Assembly (NCBI RefSeq): GCF_009363115.1
Contig: NZ_CP045298.1
Coordinates: forward strand, 2,470,001-2,534,000
Reading direction: 5' to 3'
Origin: Paenibacillus brasilensis
GTDB lineage: Bacteria > Bacillota > Bacilli > Paenibacillales > Paenibacillaceae
Length of the DNA stretch: 64,000 nt
Part shown: one piece after another, positions 50,174-60,664 of the stretch
Numbering within the stretch: the stretch's first letter is position 1
How the letters are laid out: each line of letters starts with the position of its first letter
Notes under the pieces: model-generated
The model's input: only the letters and a program-made list of their open reading frames with translations
Told to the model about the DNA's origin: nothing
Database searches by the model: none
Program-made: the position numbers and the translations under genes

Positions 50174-50337
50174 TGTGATCTCCCCCCACCATTTATTTTA
50201 AGAAACGCTCAAACAGGATAAATAATAACAATGTATTCAATGAGTCTAGGGTGGTCTGGTCAAACACCCTCTCCAGTTTCGAAACAGGCTTGGTCTTATT
50301 GTGGATGTTAAGACTACATGAATTGTGACTGCAATGC
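50174..50337. other. Intergenic region without recognised element
   Basis: No ORF with a ribosome site, RNA gene or clear hairpin was found between the glycosyltransferase start and the hairpin at 50338. Confidence 0.5.
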
Positions 50338-50397
50338 AAAGTGCCTGACCCCGTGCCTGAACGTACGATTTCGACGGGGCTCAGGCACTTTTTTTTG
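50338..50397 (+). repeat. REP-like hairpin with terminator form
   Basis: AAGTGCCTGACCCCGT pairs with ACGGGGCTCAGGCACTT and is followed by eight T. GTGCCTGA is repeated directly inside the left arm. No plus-strand gene ends just before it, so it is an orphan terminator or a REP/MITE-type element. GTGCCTGACCCC-type repeats are known from Bacilli genomes. Confidence 0.55.
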
Positions 50398-50522
50398 AGT
50401 TATCGCGTAGTGAGGACGGATGGCTAAATGGAATTAGCTATTGGAATCTAGCCATAATGATCACTTTGTACCAGATATGATGTATTATATGGTAGGATAT
50501 AGTCTTTTCGAAGGGGGTTATC

Positions 50523-51182
50523 ATGGGGATTTTGTCGAGGTTTACGGATATTATGAAGGTGAATGTTAACGCCATATTGGATAAGGTGGAAGATCCGGAG
50601 AAAACCATTGACGATTATATGCGGAGCTTGAACAGTGATCTGGGTAAGGTGAAAGCGGAAACCGCTTCAGTATTGGCTGATGAGAGAAGGGCAAAAAGAG
50701 TACTGGATGAATGCAGAGCCGAGATCAAAAAGCTCCAGCATTATGCCAGTAAGTCCGTGGAAGCTGAAAACGAAGAGGAAGCTCGAAAGTTTCTGGAGAG
50801 AAAAGGTTCGCAGGCTGAGAAGCTGGAACAATTACAAACCTCCTATGACTTAGCTTCGGCAAACGCCGTAAATATGAAACAAATACAGGATAAATTGGTG
50901 TCCGATATGGAGCAACTGGAAGCGCGGCGAGCCGGACTTAAAGGGAAGATGGCGGTTGCCAAAGCGCAGCAAACCTTGAATTCAATGGGCAACAGGGACT
51001 CCGTTTTCGAAGCTTTGGAAGATAAGGTAAACAGGGCATATGATGAAGCGATGGCGATAGCCGAGCTCCGGGTAGGAACAAAGGCCAACCTGGATGATTT
51101 ATTCGCACAATATGAGAAGAGTACGAATGGAGAAGATGAACTGGCTGCAATCAAAGAGCAAATAAACAATAAGGAATCATAA
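50523..51182 (+). CDS. pspA: PspA/IM30-family membrane-stress protein
   Basis: Coiled-coil ESCRT-III-like protein of 219 residues that binds and stabilises the inner face of the membrane. GILSRFTDIMKVNVNAILDK is the amphipathic N-terminus, and heptad-rich helices fill the remainder. It is the first gene of pspA-ydjG-ydjH-ydjI, the same order as in B. subtilis, where the operon belongs to the sigma-W envelope-stress response. A weak sigma-A-like pair (TTTGTA, 17 bases, TATGGT) lies upstream; I see no clear sigma-W promoter. GGGGG lies before the ATG. Confidence 0.95.
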   Translation: MGILSRFTDIMKVNVNAILDKVEDPEKTIDDYMRSLNSDLGKVKAETASVLADERRAKRVLDECRAEIKKLQHYASKSVEAENEEEARKFLERKGSQAEKLEQLQTSYDLASANAVNMKQIQDKLVSDMEQLEARRAGLKGKMAVAKAQQTLNSMGNRDSVFEALEDKVNRAYDEAMAIAELRVGTKANLDDLFAQYEKSTNGEDELAAIKEQINNKES

Positions 51183-51209
51183 CAGTTTCTACATGATAGA
51201 GGTGAGCAG

Positions 51210-52247
51210 ATGCCGGTTATTGAATACAAATGTCCCAACTGCGGTAGTGGCATGGTCTTTGACGGTGAGACAGGGATGTTATCCTGTCATAGTTGCGGAA
51301 GAGAGGATAATATCGAATCCATTCCTGATCCTCTTACGACAAATCGTAATTTTTCAGAAAATGAGGTTCAGGAGTATCATTGCAATAACTGCGGGGCAGT
51401 CATTATGACTGAAATGGAGACGAGTGCAACGGTGTGCAGCTTTTGCGGTTCAGCCGTGGTTCTCGGTGATCGACTGACCGGGAAACTGGCTCCGGCGCAG
51501 GTGATTCCTTTTTCGATCAGCAAGGAAGAAGCCATAGATGCTTTCAAAAAATGGTGCAAGAATGGTCGTCTAACACCGAACCGATTCATGACAGCAGATC
51601 GGATTAAGGGCATCACCGGGATGTATGTGCCGTTCTGGTTATATGATTTACATAACAAAATCGAGGCTTATGGTGAGGGTACCAAGGTACGAACCTATAC
51701 GAGTGGGGATTACGAATATACGGAAACGCAGCATTTTGATGTATATCGGAAAATCCGTCTGAATTATGTGAAGGTTCCGATTGATGCTGCGGAGAAAATG
51801 AATGACGAGCTGATGGATAAATTGGAGCCGTTTCCTTATGATCAGCTAAAACCTTTTAAAACGCCATATCTGGCGGGCTATATTGCGGAGAAGTACAGCT
51901 ACAACGAAGAAGAGCTTTTCCCGCGAGTTAAAGAAAAAGTGAAGGAATATATTGATTCCTATATTCATTCTACGGTGTCAGAGTATACGGCCGTGAACTA
52001 CACAGAAAAGCAAATTGATACTACATTAAAACAAGCGGATTATGTCCTGCTTCCGGTATGGGTCATACACTATGATTACAATCAATTGGAGCATACGTTT
52101 GCGATGAACGGCCAGACGGGGAAAGTAGTCGGTAAGCCGCCGATTAGCAAGTTCAAGGTGACGGCCTGGTTTGCAGGTATTTTCGGTATTTCTCTCTTTT
52201 CATTGAGGCTAATCACTTGGTTGTTGATGGGAGGAGACTTTCAGTGA
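51210..52247 (+). CDS. ydjG: YdjG-like protein with two zinc ribbons and a C-terminal membrane helix
   Basis: Protein of 345 residues. Two zinc-ribbon knuckle pairs lie at the N-terminus: CPNCG with CHSCG (about 6-30) and CNNCG with CSFCG (about 58-80). The middle is a beta-rich domain, and the last 25 residues are hydrophobic (FAGIFGISLFSLRLITWLL). In B. subtilis YdjG and YdjH recruit PspA to the membrane. GAGGTGAG lies before the ATG. The stop overlaps the ydjH start by four bases (GTGA). Confidence 0.9.
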   Translation: MPVIEYKCPNCGSGMVFDGETGMLSCHSCGREDNIESIPDPLTTNRNFSENEVQEYHCNNCGAVIMTEMETSATVCSFCGSAVVLGDRLTGKLAPAQVIPFSISKEEAIDAFKKWCKNGRLTPNRFMTADRIKGITGMYVPFWLYDLHNKIEAYGEGTKVRTYTSGDYEYTETQHFDVYRKIRLNYVKVPIDAAEKMNDELMDKLEPFPYDQLKPFKTPYLAGYIAEKYSYNEEELFPRVKEKVKEYIDSYIHSTVSEYTAVNYTEKQIDTTLKQADYVLLPVWVIHYDYNQLEHTFAMNGQTGKVVGKPPISKFKVTAWFAGIFGISLFSLRLITWLLMGGDFQ

Positions 52248-53035
52248 AAAGATACAGAGCGATTATGGCCGTTTTGTTGTTCTTTGCTGTTCTTCTAGCT
52301 GTTCCGCTGGAAATGAAGGGCGAAGCAGCTACGACAAAAATGAAGCCCCTGATTTATGATGAAGCAGGACTGCTTAATCAGGAAGAATATGATGTGTTGA
52401 ACTCTATGGCTAATCAATACGGAGCCGAAAGAGAAACAGATATTATTATTGTTACTACCATGAATCCCGACAATAGGGATGTTATGAAAATGACGCAGGA
52501 TTTTTATGACGATCATGGGCCGGGGTATGACAGGTCTCAAGGGAATGCGGTCATTTTGACGATGGACATGAGAAATAGAGAGGTATATCTGGCCGGATTT
52601 TATAAGGCTGAGCGGTATCTGGATGACGACAGACTGGATAAAATACGTCATGAGATTAGCCCGGATCTGACGAACGGCAACTATGGATTGGCATTTCAAA
52701 AGTATATTTTGAGTGCGCATAGATATTTGGCCATCCGCCCAGGGGTGAATCCGGACAGTATATTTTTTAAGGGCTGGCTTCATTTGGCGGTTGCACTGGG
52801 ATTGGCGTCTATTATCGTGGGCAAGATGGTTTCCAACTCCGGCGGTCGAGTGACTGTAAATCGGCAGACCTACGAGGATGGAAGCACTTCAGGGGTTCTG
52901 GAGCATCGGGACGAGTACCTTCACACAACGACAACGAAACGGAAGATTGAAAAGAGCAGTAGCAGCAGCAGCTCGGGCGGAGGCGGAACCACCAGCGGCG
53001 GTCATTCGCATAGCGGCAGCAGAGGATCATTTTAA
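52244..53035 (+). CDS. ydjH: YdjH-like TPM-domain membrane protein
   Basis: Protein of 263 residues. A signal peptide or N-terminal helix (AIMAVLLFFAVLLAVPLEM) is followed by a TPM-type extracellular domain (YDEAGLLNQEEYDVLNSMAN), a second membrane segment (HLAVALGLASIIVGKMV), and a low-complexity tail of Ser, Gly, His and Thr. GTG 52244 follows GGGAGG by nine bases; longer in-frame reading to 52217 lies in ydjG. The order and overlap indicate a complex with YdjG and PspA. Confidence 0.9.
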   Translation: MKRYRAIMAVLLFFAVLLAVPLEMKGEAATTKMKPLIYDEAGLLNQEEYDVLNSMANQYGAERETDIIIVTTMNPDNRDVMKMTQDFYDDHGPGYDRSQGNAVILTMDMRNREVYLAGFYKAERYLDDDRLDKIRHEISPDLTNGNYGLAFQKYILSAHRYLAIRPGVNPDSIFFKGWLHLAVALGLASIIVGKMVSNSGGRVTVNRQTYEDGSTSGVLEHRDEYLHTTTTKRKIEKSSSSSSSGGGGTTSGGHSHSGSRGSF

Positions 53036-53054
53036 CTGAAGGGATGGACGCGGA

Positions 53055-54047
53055 ATGGGATTCTTTAGAAATCAATTTGCGAATGTGGTAGAGTGGGAAG
53101 AATTCAGAGATGACATGATTTTTTGGAAGTGGAGCAACCGCGAGATTAAAAAAGGCAGCAAGTTAGTTATTCGCCCCGGTCAAGATGCGATTTTTGTAAA
53201 TAACGGTAAGATCGAAGGCATTTTTGAGAATGAAGGGTCGTATAGCATTGATTCTGACATTATCCCATTCCTGTCTACGTTAAAAGGGTTCAAGTTTGGC
53301 TTTAACAGCGGCATGAGGGTGGAGGTTCTATTCGTCAATACGAAGGAGTTTACCGTCAAATGGGGGACGCAGAATCCAGTGTTGATCCCGACTCCCCAGC
53401 TTCCGGGCGGTATGCCTATTCGTGCCAACGGCACGTTTAATTTTAAAGTGAATGATTATGTTACGCTCATTGATAAGATCGCCGGGGTGAAGGACAGCTA
53501 TCTGGTTGAGGATGTTAAAATCCGCATTACTTCTGTGTTGGACCAGCTGTTAATGAAGTGGATCAGCAGAGAAGGGAAGGACATGTTTAATCTGCAGGCG
53601 AACGCTTCCGATATATCAAAAGGTATTCAAGAAGACCTGGACATGCAAGTGATGGACAACGGCATGACGATTACCGGCTTCCATGTGATGAGCTTCAACT
53701 ATCCTCAAGAGATCCAGGATATGATTACGAAGACAGCTTCTCATGAAATGATCGGTAATCTACAAAAGTATCAACAGGTGACGATGACGGATGGGATTGC
53801 ATCGGGCAACGTAAAAGGCGGCGGAGCTGCTTCGGATATGGCGAGTATGATGATGGGGATGAATATGGCGAATGAAATGATGAAAAATTTGAACCCAAGC
53901 CAGCAGCCCCCGGCTGAGACTCCGTCTGCCCCCGATGCCTCCACTCCTGCTGGCGAGCATAAAAAACCTAATTTTTGTCCAAATTGCGGTACAAAAAACG
54001 AGGGAGCTAACTTCTGCCCAAACTGTGGTCAGAAATTAAGCGTGTAG
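53055..54047 (+). CDS. ydjI: YdjI-like SPFH-domain protein with C-terminal zinc ribbons
   Basis: SPFH/virion-core-like protein of 330 residues. The N-terminal part begins GFFRNQFANVVEWEEFRDDM, and the SPFH core includes VKIRITSVLDQLLMKWISRE. A linker rich in Met, Pro and Ala follows, and then a double zinc ribbon FCPNCGTKNEGANFCPNCGQ ends the protein. As last gene of the PspA operon it probably acts as a membrane-associated scaffold. Confidence 0.9.
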   Translation: MGFFRNQFANVVEWEEFRDDMIFWKWSNREIKKGSKLVIRPGQDAIFVNNGKIEGIFENEGSYSIDSDIIPFLSTLKGFKFGFNSGMRVEVLFVNTKEFTVKWGTQNPVLIPTPQLPGGMPIRANGTFNFKVNDYVTLIDKIAGVKDSYLVEDVKIRITSVLDQLLMKWISREGKDMFNLQANASDISKGIQEDLDMQVMDNGMTITGFHVMSFNYPQEIQDMITKTASHEMIGNLQKYQQVTMTDGIASGNVKGGGAASDMASMMMGMNMANEMMKNLNPSQQPPAETPSAPDASTPAGEHKKPNFCPNCGTKNEGANFCPNCGQKLSV

Positions 54048-54110
54048 CTATAGCTACTGTCAAATTCCTTTCTTTGGAGAAAGGGCCGGCTAGCAGTGTG
54101 TCTAAAAGTC

Positions 54111-54157
54111 AAAAAGCAGTTGTTGCAGAGTATGCTCTGTGATGACTGCTTTTTTTA
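54111..54157 (+). terminator. Terminator of the pspA operon
   Basis: AAAAGCAGT pairs with ACTGCTTTT with inner pairing GCAGAG/CTCTGT, followed by seven T. Confidence 0.85.
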
Positions 54158-54304
54158 TTGTGGTTCCTTCAAGAGTTTTCTTCCTAAGGCTGATTTATAG
54201 GATTGAAAAATATGCGCAGGATAGGGTACTATAGTTATATAGTATGTATTTATATTAATTAATTAGTTATTTCATTAATAAACTATATGTATAGGAGTGC
54301 GAAG

Positions 54305-57300
54305 ATGACCAAATTTCAAGATCAGATCATTGCACGGTACAAGTTTGATGATGCAGGGGACGTCGGCAAGGATAGCTCAGGACAAGGCAATAACGGGGTA
54401 GCATCCGGCACGGATACACCTACGATTGCCAATGTTGGCGGAAGAGCAGCTTTGACGCTCGCGGGAGGCCCCAACGGCACATCTTATATCCAGTTGCCCT
54501 CCGATCTGTTTAAAGATGTAAGCGATAACACAGGTGTCACGGTGACTGCTTGGGTCAACTTTGGCAGATTCACGGATATGTGGGAGCGTGTGTTTGACTT
54601 TGGCAAAGCCCATACCGGACCCTATATGTTTATGACACGGAACCTGCGCGGAACGCTGTTCGCCGAGGCAGATTTGTCCGTAGACCCGGGAAGAGGCTTT
54701 GTCAGGGATGAGTGGATGCACATCGCCATGTCTGTGGTCGGCCCGGAGGGTGGCACATTAAGCAGCGCAGGTCCGATTGTATATGTTAATGGTGAGGTGG
54801 CAGCGGATGGCTCTATCAGCCAAACCTCCAGCGGCGACTATACCAGGCTGCGAAAATGGTTTGAAACGTTTGCGGACACGTCCAACTATAATAACAATTT
54901 TATCGGTCGTTCCCAGCACGCAGCGGATGTAGACTTTGCCGGCTCCGTTTCGGACTTCCGGATTTATAAAGCAGGCTTGTCCGCCGACGATTGTCACCAA
55001 GGACTTGTCTTTGCCAACGGTCCTGATGGGTGGACGGGTTAAGGTGACCTGGAAATCGAGCCGACCGGATATACTTTCTGATAATGGTCAGGTTCAGGCT
55101 ATTGCCTCCGCACAAGGAGTGACCGTTACAGCCACCTTGACGAGAGGCTCAAGCCGGATTGAAGAAAGCTTTGAAGTATCGGTTCTTCCGGAACAACTGC
55201 CTCCGTACACGTTGAACATTCATGGGGACAAGGAAGTACTGGATATCAGCGAAGTGATGTACGGCTTGTTCTACGAAGATATCAATAATGCGGCTGACGG
55301 CGGGATTTATGCGGAGCTTGTTCAGAACCGCTCCTTTGAATCCTTTGAATTCGATACGTATTCCCATGCTTCCGGCGAATGCGGCTGCTCCACAGGACGG
55401 AACCGCAACCCGCTGTTTGCCTGGTCTGGTGATACGGATAAGATGACTCCGCAGCATAGCGGTGGCTTAAATGAGTTTTTGGGCGTAAAGGATAAAGAAG
55501 TGAACGCTTATTATGTGACGGTAGCGGATGGTGCAACCATTCGGAACAAAGGCTTTGCCGATTCTAACCAGCATTGTGCCATGTCCATCCAAGAAGGAGC
55601 CAAGTATGATTTCACCATCTGGGCGCAGGCCGAATCGGCAGGCACCATTACATTGCAGCTGCAGGATTCGCATGAACAGGCCATTAGTGATTCGGTAACC
55701 GTACAGGAGAGGGCGGCAACACGTGGAAGAAGTATGGCATTGATACCAAGCTGGTGATGACAGGCTCGGCTACGGTTCTGGGACAACTGGCGCTTACGTT
55801 TGCAGGTGACATTTCAATTGATATGGTATCCTTGTTTCCACAGGATGTGTGGGGCGCAGGAGAGGAAAAGAAATCTCCATCCGCACACGCTAACTTTCAG
55901 GGTAATCCCAACTACAGGCTGAGAAAAGATCTGGTGAACGCGCTGGTCGGCATGCATCCGAAGTTTTTGCGTTTTCTAGGTGGTTGTATCTCCGAGGGTT
56001 CGTTTATATGGGAAAATGTATACAACTGGAAGGAATCCATTGGCGATGTCGAGCTGCGCAAGGAAAACTTTAATGTATGGGGCTATATGATGACCATGGG
56101 GCTTGGCTATATGGAGTATTTCCAGTTGGCAGAAGACCTGAACGCGGCTCCACTTCCGGTCATGGCCTGCGGCGTGCTCTGCCAAGCCCGTTCCGATTAT
56201 GCTCATCCGGCTGGAGGGGCGTTAAAAGAATACTATATCAAGAACTTTACAGATCTGATCGACTTCGCGATTAGCGTGGGTTTTGAACATAATGAATGGG
56301 CTGCCATGCGTAAAAAAATGGGCCATGAAGCTCCATTCGATCTGCATTACTTGGGAGTAGGGAACGAAAATTGGGGTACAGAATTTTTTGCCAACTTTGA
56401 AGTGTTCAAAACGTCCATTGATGAGTATATGGAGAAAAATTATCCAGGCTATGAGCTGCATATTATCTCCACGGTTGGCGCTCAAGCAGACGACGATGCA
56501 TATCAGCAGGGCTGGAAGTTCCTGAGTGGTAACATCACGGGATCAGCCAAGGTTGCTTTTGCAGATGGTAACCAAGTGACGGAGGAGGTCGTGACCTGGT
56601 ATGAGAAGCAGAAGGATTACATGGACACCATTGCGGATGAGCACTACTACCGTTCTAACGAGTATCTGTTGAATAATGTGGACCGGTATAACTACTACTA
56701 TAGAGCTTATAACGCGGACGGCAGTATCAACTGGAAGGAAACGTCAAAGGTTTTCGTTGGTGAGTACGCCTCAACGGATAAAAATACATTGGCAGGTGCA
56801 GTAGCCGAGGCAGCGGTGATGACCGGCTTTGAAAATAATGCTGATGTCGTTTTGCTGGCTGCCTATACACCGCTGTTTAACAAAGTACTGACGGACGGAA
56901 CCTACAGATGGACCCCGGATTGTATTTGGTTCGATAACGAAACCGTATGGTTTACGCCGAACTACTATGTGCAGCAAATGTTTGCTAAATATTTGGGCAA
57001 TAAAGTATTGGCTACCTCTTTCTCTACCTATAAAAACGGCAAGCCGATAGAGCTTGTTCCCCGGGGTGGAATTGAGATTGCGACAGGCAACGCCGAGGCT
57101 GTGATTAAACGTGTGACCGTTACTTCCAACAGGGATGGCAGCGTGCTGTTGGATCAAGATTTTACCAAGGAATTGAATTCAGCTTGGCAAGTCATTCCCG
57201 GCTCCGTGGGATCTACGGTGGAGGAAGGCAAGGGGCTTGTTCCTCAAAGCCCAAGATAACGGCCTGAACGGCTTGTTCATCTTGAACGACCACTGGACGA

Positions 57301-57959
57301 ATTACAAGGTGGAGGTGGTCGCTTCACGCATTTCCGGGATCGATGGTTTTTATGTGGGTGCAGGTCTCACGGATATTTCGGCCGAGAAAAAGACGGTTGT
57401 TGAATACGCGATCGGATACGGCGGCAAGGCTACCGGTGTGAAAGTCTACAAGCAAGGTATAGAAGGTTATACCATGGGTGACTATTCTTCCAGTACGGCG
57501 GCAGGCAACCTGAGAGCAGCCAGCTATGAAGAGCTTGCCGACAACACGGACTACACTATCACGGTGAACTACGGCGGTGAAACGGGCAATAACCTGATTT
57601 GCTCATACACCGACGGCAAGACAAGCAGCAAAGTGCTGGACTACAAGCTGGAGGCTTACAACAGTGATGTATTCAACTCGGTGACCAAGGATGCTGAGCA
57701 TGTATATGTGAAGCTTGTGAATGCCGACAACGTGGATAAGGCAACACAGTTGAACCTTCGGGAATTAAGTGTGGAGTCGACCGCCAAGCTGATTACATTA
57801 ACCGGCGATTCCTCTCTTGTTCATGTGCCGAACGTGAATAAAAAGAATGATGAGAAGGTTGTGCCTACTGAGCAGCAGGTTTCGCTCAGTAATAACGCGG
57901 TCCTTCTGCAATTACCCGCTAATTCAGTGAATGTGCTAGTGTTGGATCTTAAAGGGTAG
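54305..57959 (+). pseudogene. GH51-type alpha-L-arabinofuranosidase gene with three frameshifts
   Basis: About 1218 codons in alternating frames code one multidomain enzyme. An N-terminal LamG-like domain (residues about 10-240, IIARYKFDDAGDVGKDSSGQ) is followed by an Ig-like segment (VKVTWKSSRPDILSDNGQV) and the GH51 catalytic barrel. The acid/base Glu is in GVGNENWG and the nucleophile Glu in VFVGEYAST. Frame changes occur near 54990, 55710 and 57235, each by one base. No signal peptide is seen, so the enzyme would be intracellular. ATG 54305 follows AGGAG. It is a decayed gene unless the shifts are sequencing errors. Confidence 0.85.
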
Positions 57960-58015
57960 AGTACGAGATGGTTAGGGTAATGGTGGTAAAACCTTTTCCT
58001 GCTTAAAAACAACAT

Positions 58016-58065
58016 GGAGTGTCCCGAATCATCCATTTTATGGATTTTGGGACACTCCTTTTTTT
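58016..58065. terminator. Strong hairpin between GH51 pseudogene and phytase
   Basis: GGAGTGTCCC pairs with GGGACACTCC and inner ATCCAT with ATGGAT, followed by seven T. It can end the GH51 transcript and, on the other strand, lies after the phytase stop. Confidence 0.85.
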
Positions 58066-58108
58066 ATGGATGGAGCTGGGATGTTGAACCTAGCTCTCTG
58101 GACGGGTG

Positions 58109-59533
<1,425 letters not shown>

Positions 59534-59605
59534 TCAAATAACTGACTTAATATAAAGGGACAATATAAGAAGCGTACGATGGAAATGTAAAGGAGACATA
59601 AACAT

Positions 59606-60471
59606 TCAATCGGCTGGTTTCCAGTATTGTTGTCTATAATTTTTGGGGGACATCCCGAACTTTTCTTTAAAGCATTTGGAGAAATAGCTGGCTTGGGAGA
59701 AACCCGTTTCCTCCGTAATTTGTTGCACAGACCAGTCGGTTTGCAGCAAAAGACTGCGGCCTTGATCCAGTCGGTAATCCATTAAATATTCAAGCGGCGT
59801 GCGCTGGAAGGCGACCTTCATGCATCTGGCGAGATAGTTTTGATGGACGTGAAAATGAGCCTCCAAGTCTTTATTGGTGATTGTATTTTTGTAATTTTGT
59901 TTTAAGTATATTTCGATCTGTTCTGCTAACTTGGAGGAACTGCTTTTATAATTCTCATCATATTCCAAATTCTGAAAAATATTCACAAACGTCTGTTGGG
60001 CCTCCCACAGCGCCAGCTTTCTAGGCTTTAAGGTAGAGGCTAACAAGTAGTCCAATTTGAAAAACAGCTCATTGGGACTAATTATTTTTTGGAATTTGGG
60101 TAAATGAATTGTCGTGTGCTCGGAATGAAATGTAGGGGTGAGCTAGGTGTGATCAGGTTGGGTGAGGATTGCGCGCGCCACGCACTATTCGTTTGGAAAT
60201 GGAACCAATAAAAGGAGGTTTGTTCTGTACATGCTTCAATGGGAAAATGGTGTTTATCCGGTTCAAGAATGAGCGCATAATTTTCAGCTACTTTCCACGC
60301 TTCGTCCTCTTCGCCGATGTGCAGCAGCCCTTCTTTGATGATAATCACGTCAAAATAGCCCAAGTTATAGCGATTCGGGTGCCTGTCCCCTTTTTGGTAT
60401 GTAGTAAAATTCCCCTCAATGAAATAAGGCAATGGAGGGACAAGGAAAGATAGAAAGTCTGTTTTGCTCAT
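59606..60471 (-). pseudogene. AraC-family regulator gene with one frameshift
   Basis: Two frames make one regulator of about 288 residues. The N-terminal sugar-sensing cupin part (60082-60471) starts SKTDFLSFLVPPLPYFIEGN and the C-terminal part holds two helix-turn-helices (NKDLEAHFHVHQNYLARCMK and VQQITEETGFSQASYFSKCF). The frame changes near 60140, where the reading SSPNLITPSSP continues best as TFHSEHTTIHLPK. The start follows AAAGGAG. It is divergent from the GH127 gene and was probably its activator. Confidence 0.85.
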
Positions 60472-60627
60472 GGAAGTCAGCTCCTTTGTGTGTGAAATCG
60501 TATAACTTTTAGTTAAAGATCGCGATTTTTTTTATAAATTCAGGTTGATAAAATAAGGACTGTAGCAAGGGAAGCTCAGGTTGGCCTGGTCGGTATAATC
60601 ATTACTTTATCTTTATTTTTTCAAAAA

Positions 60628-60641
60628 TGAAAGCGTTCTAT
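60628..60641 (+). promoter_or_regulatory. Candidate cre site before the GH127 gene
   Basis: TGAAAGCGTTCTAT matches ten of the twelve defined positions of the CcpA consensus TGWAANCGNTNWCA. It lies 24 bases before the coding start, a position that would give road-block repression. Confidence 0.5.
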
Positions 60642-60664
60642 TTCGAGGAAGGGATGTTTATCCA

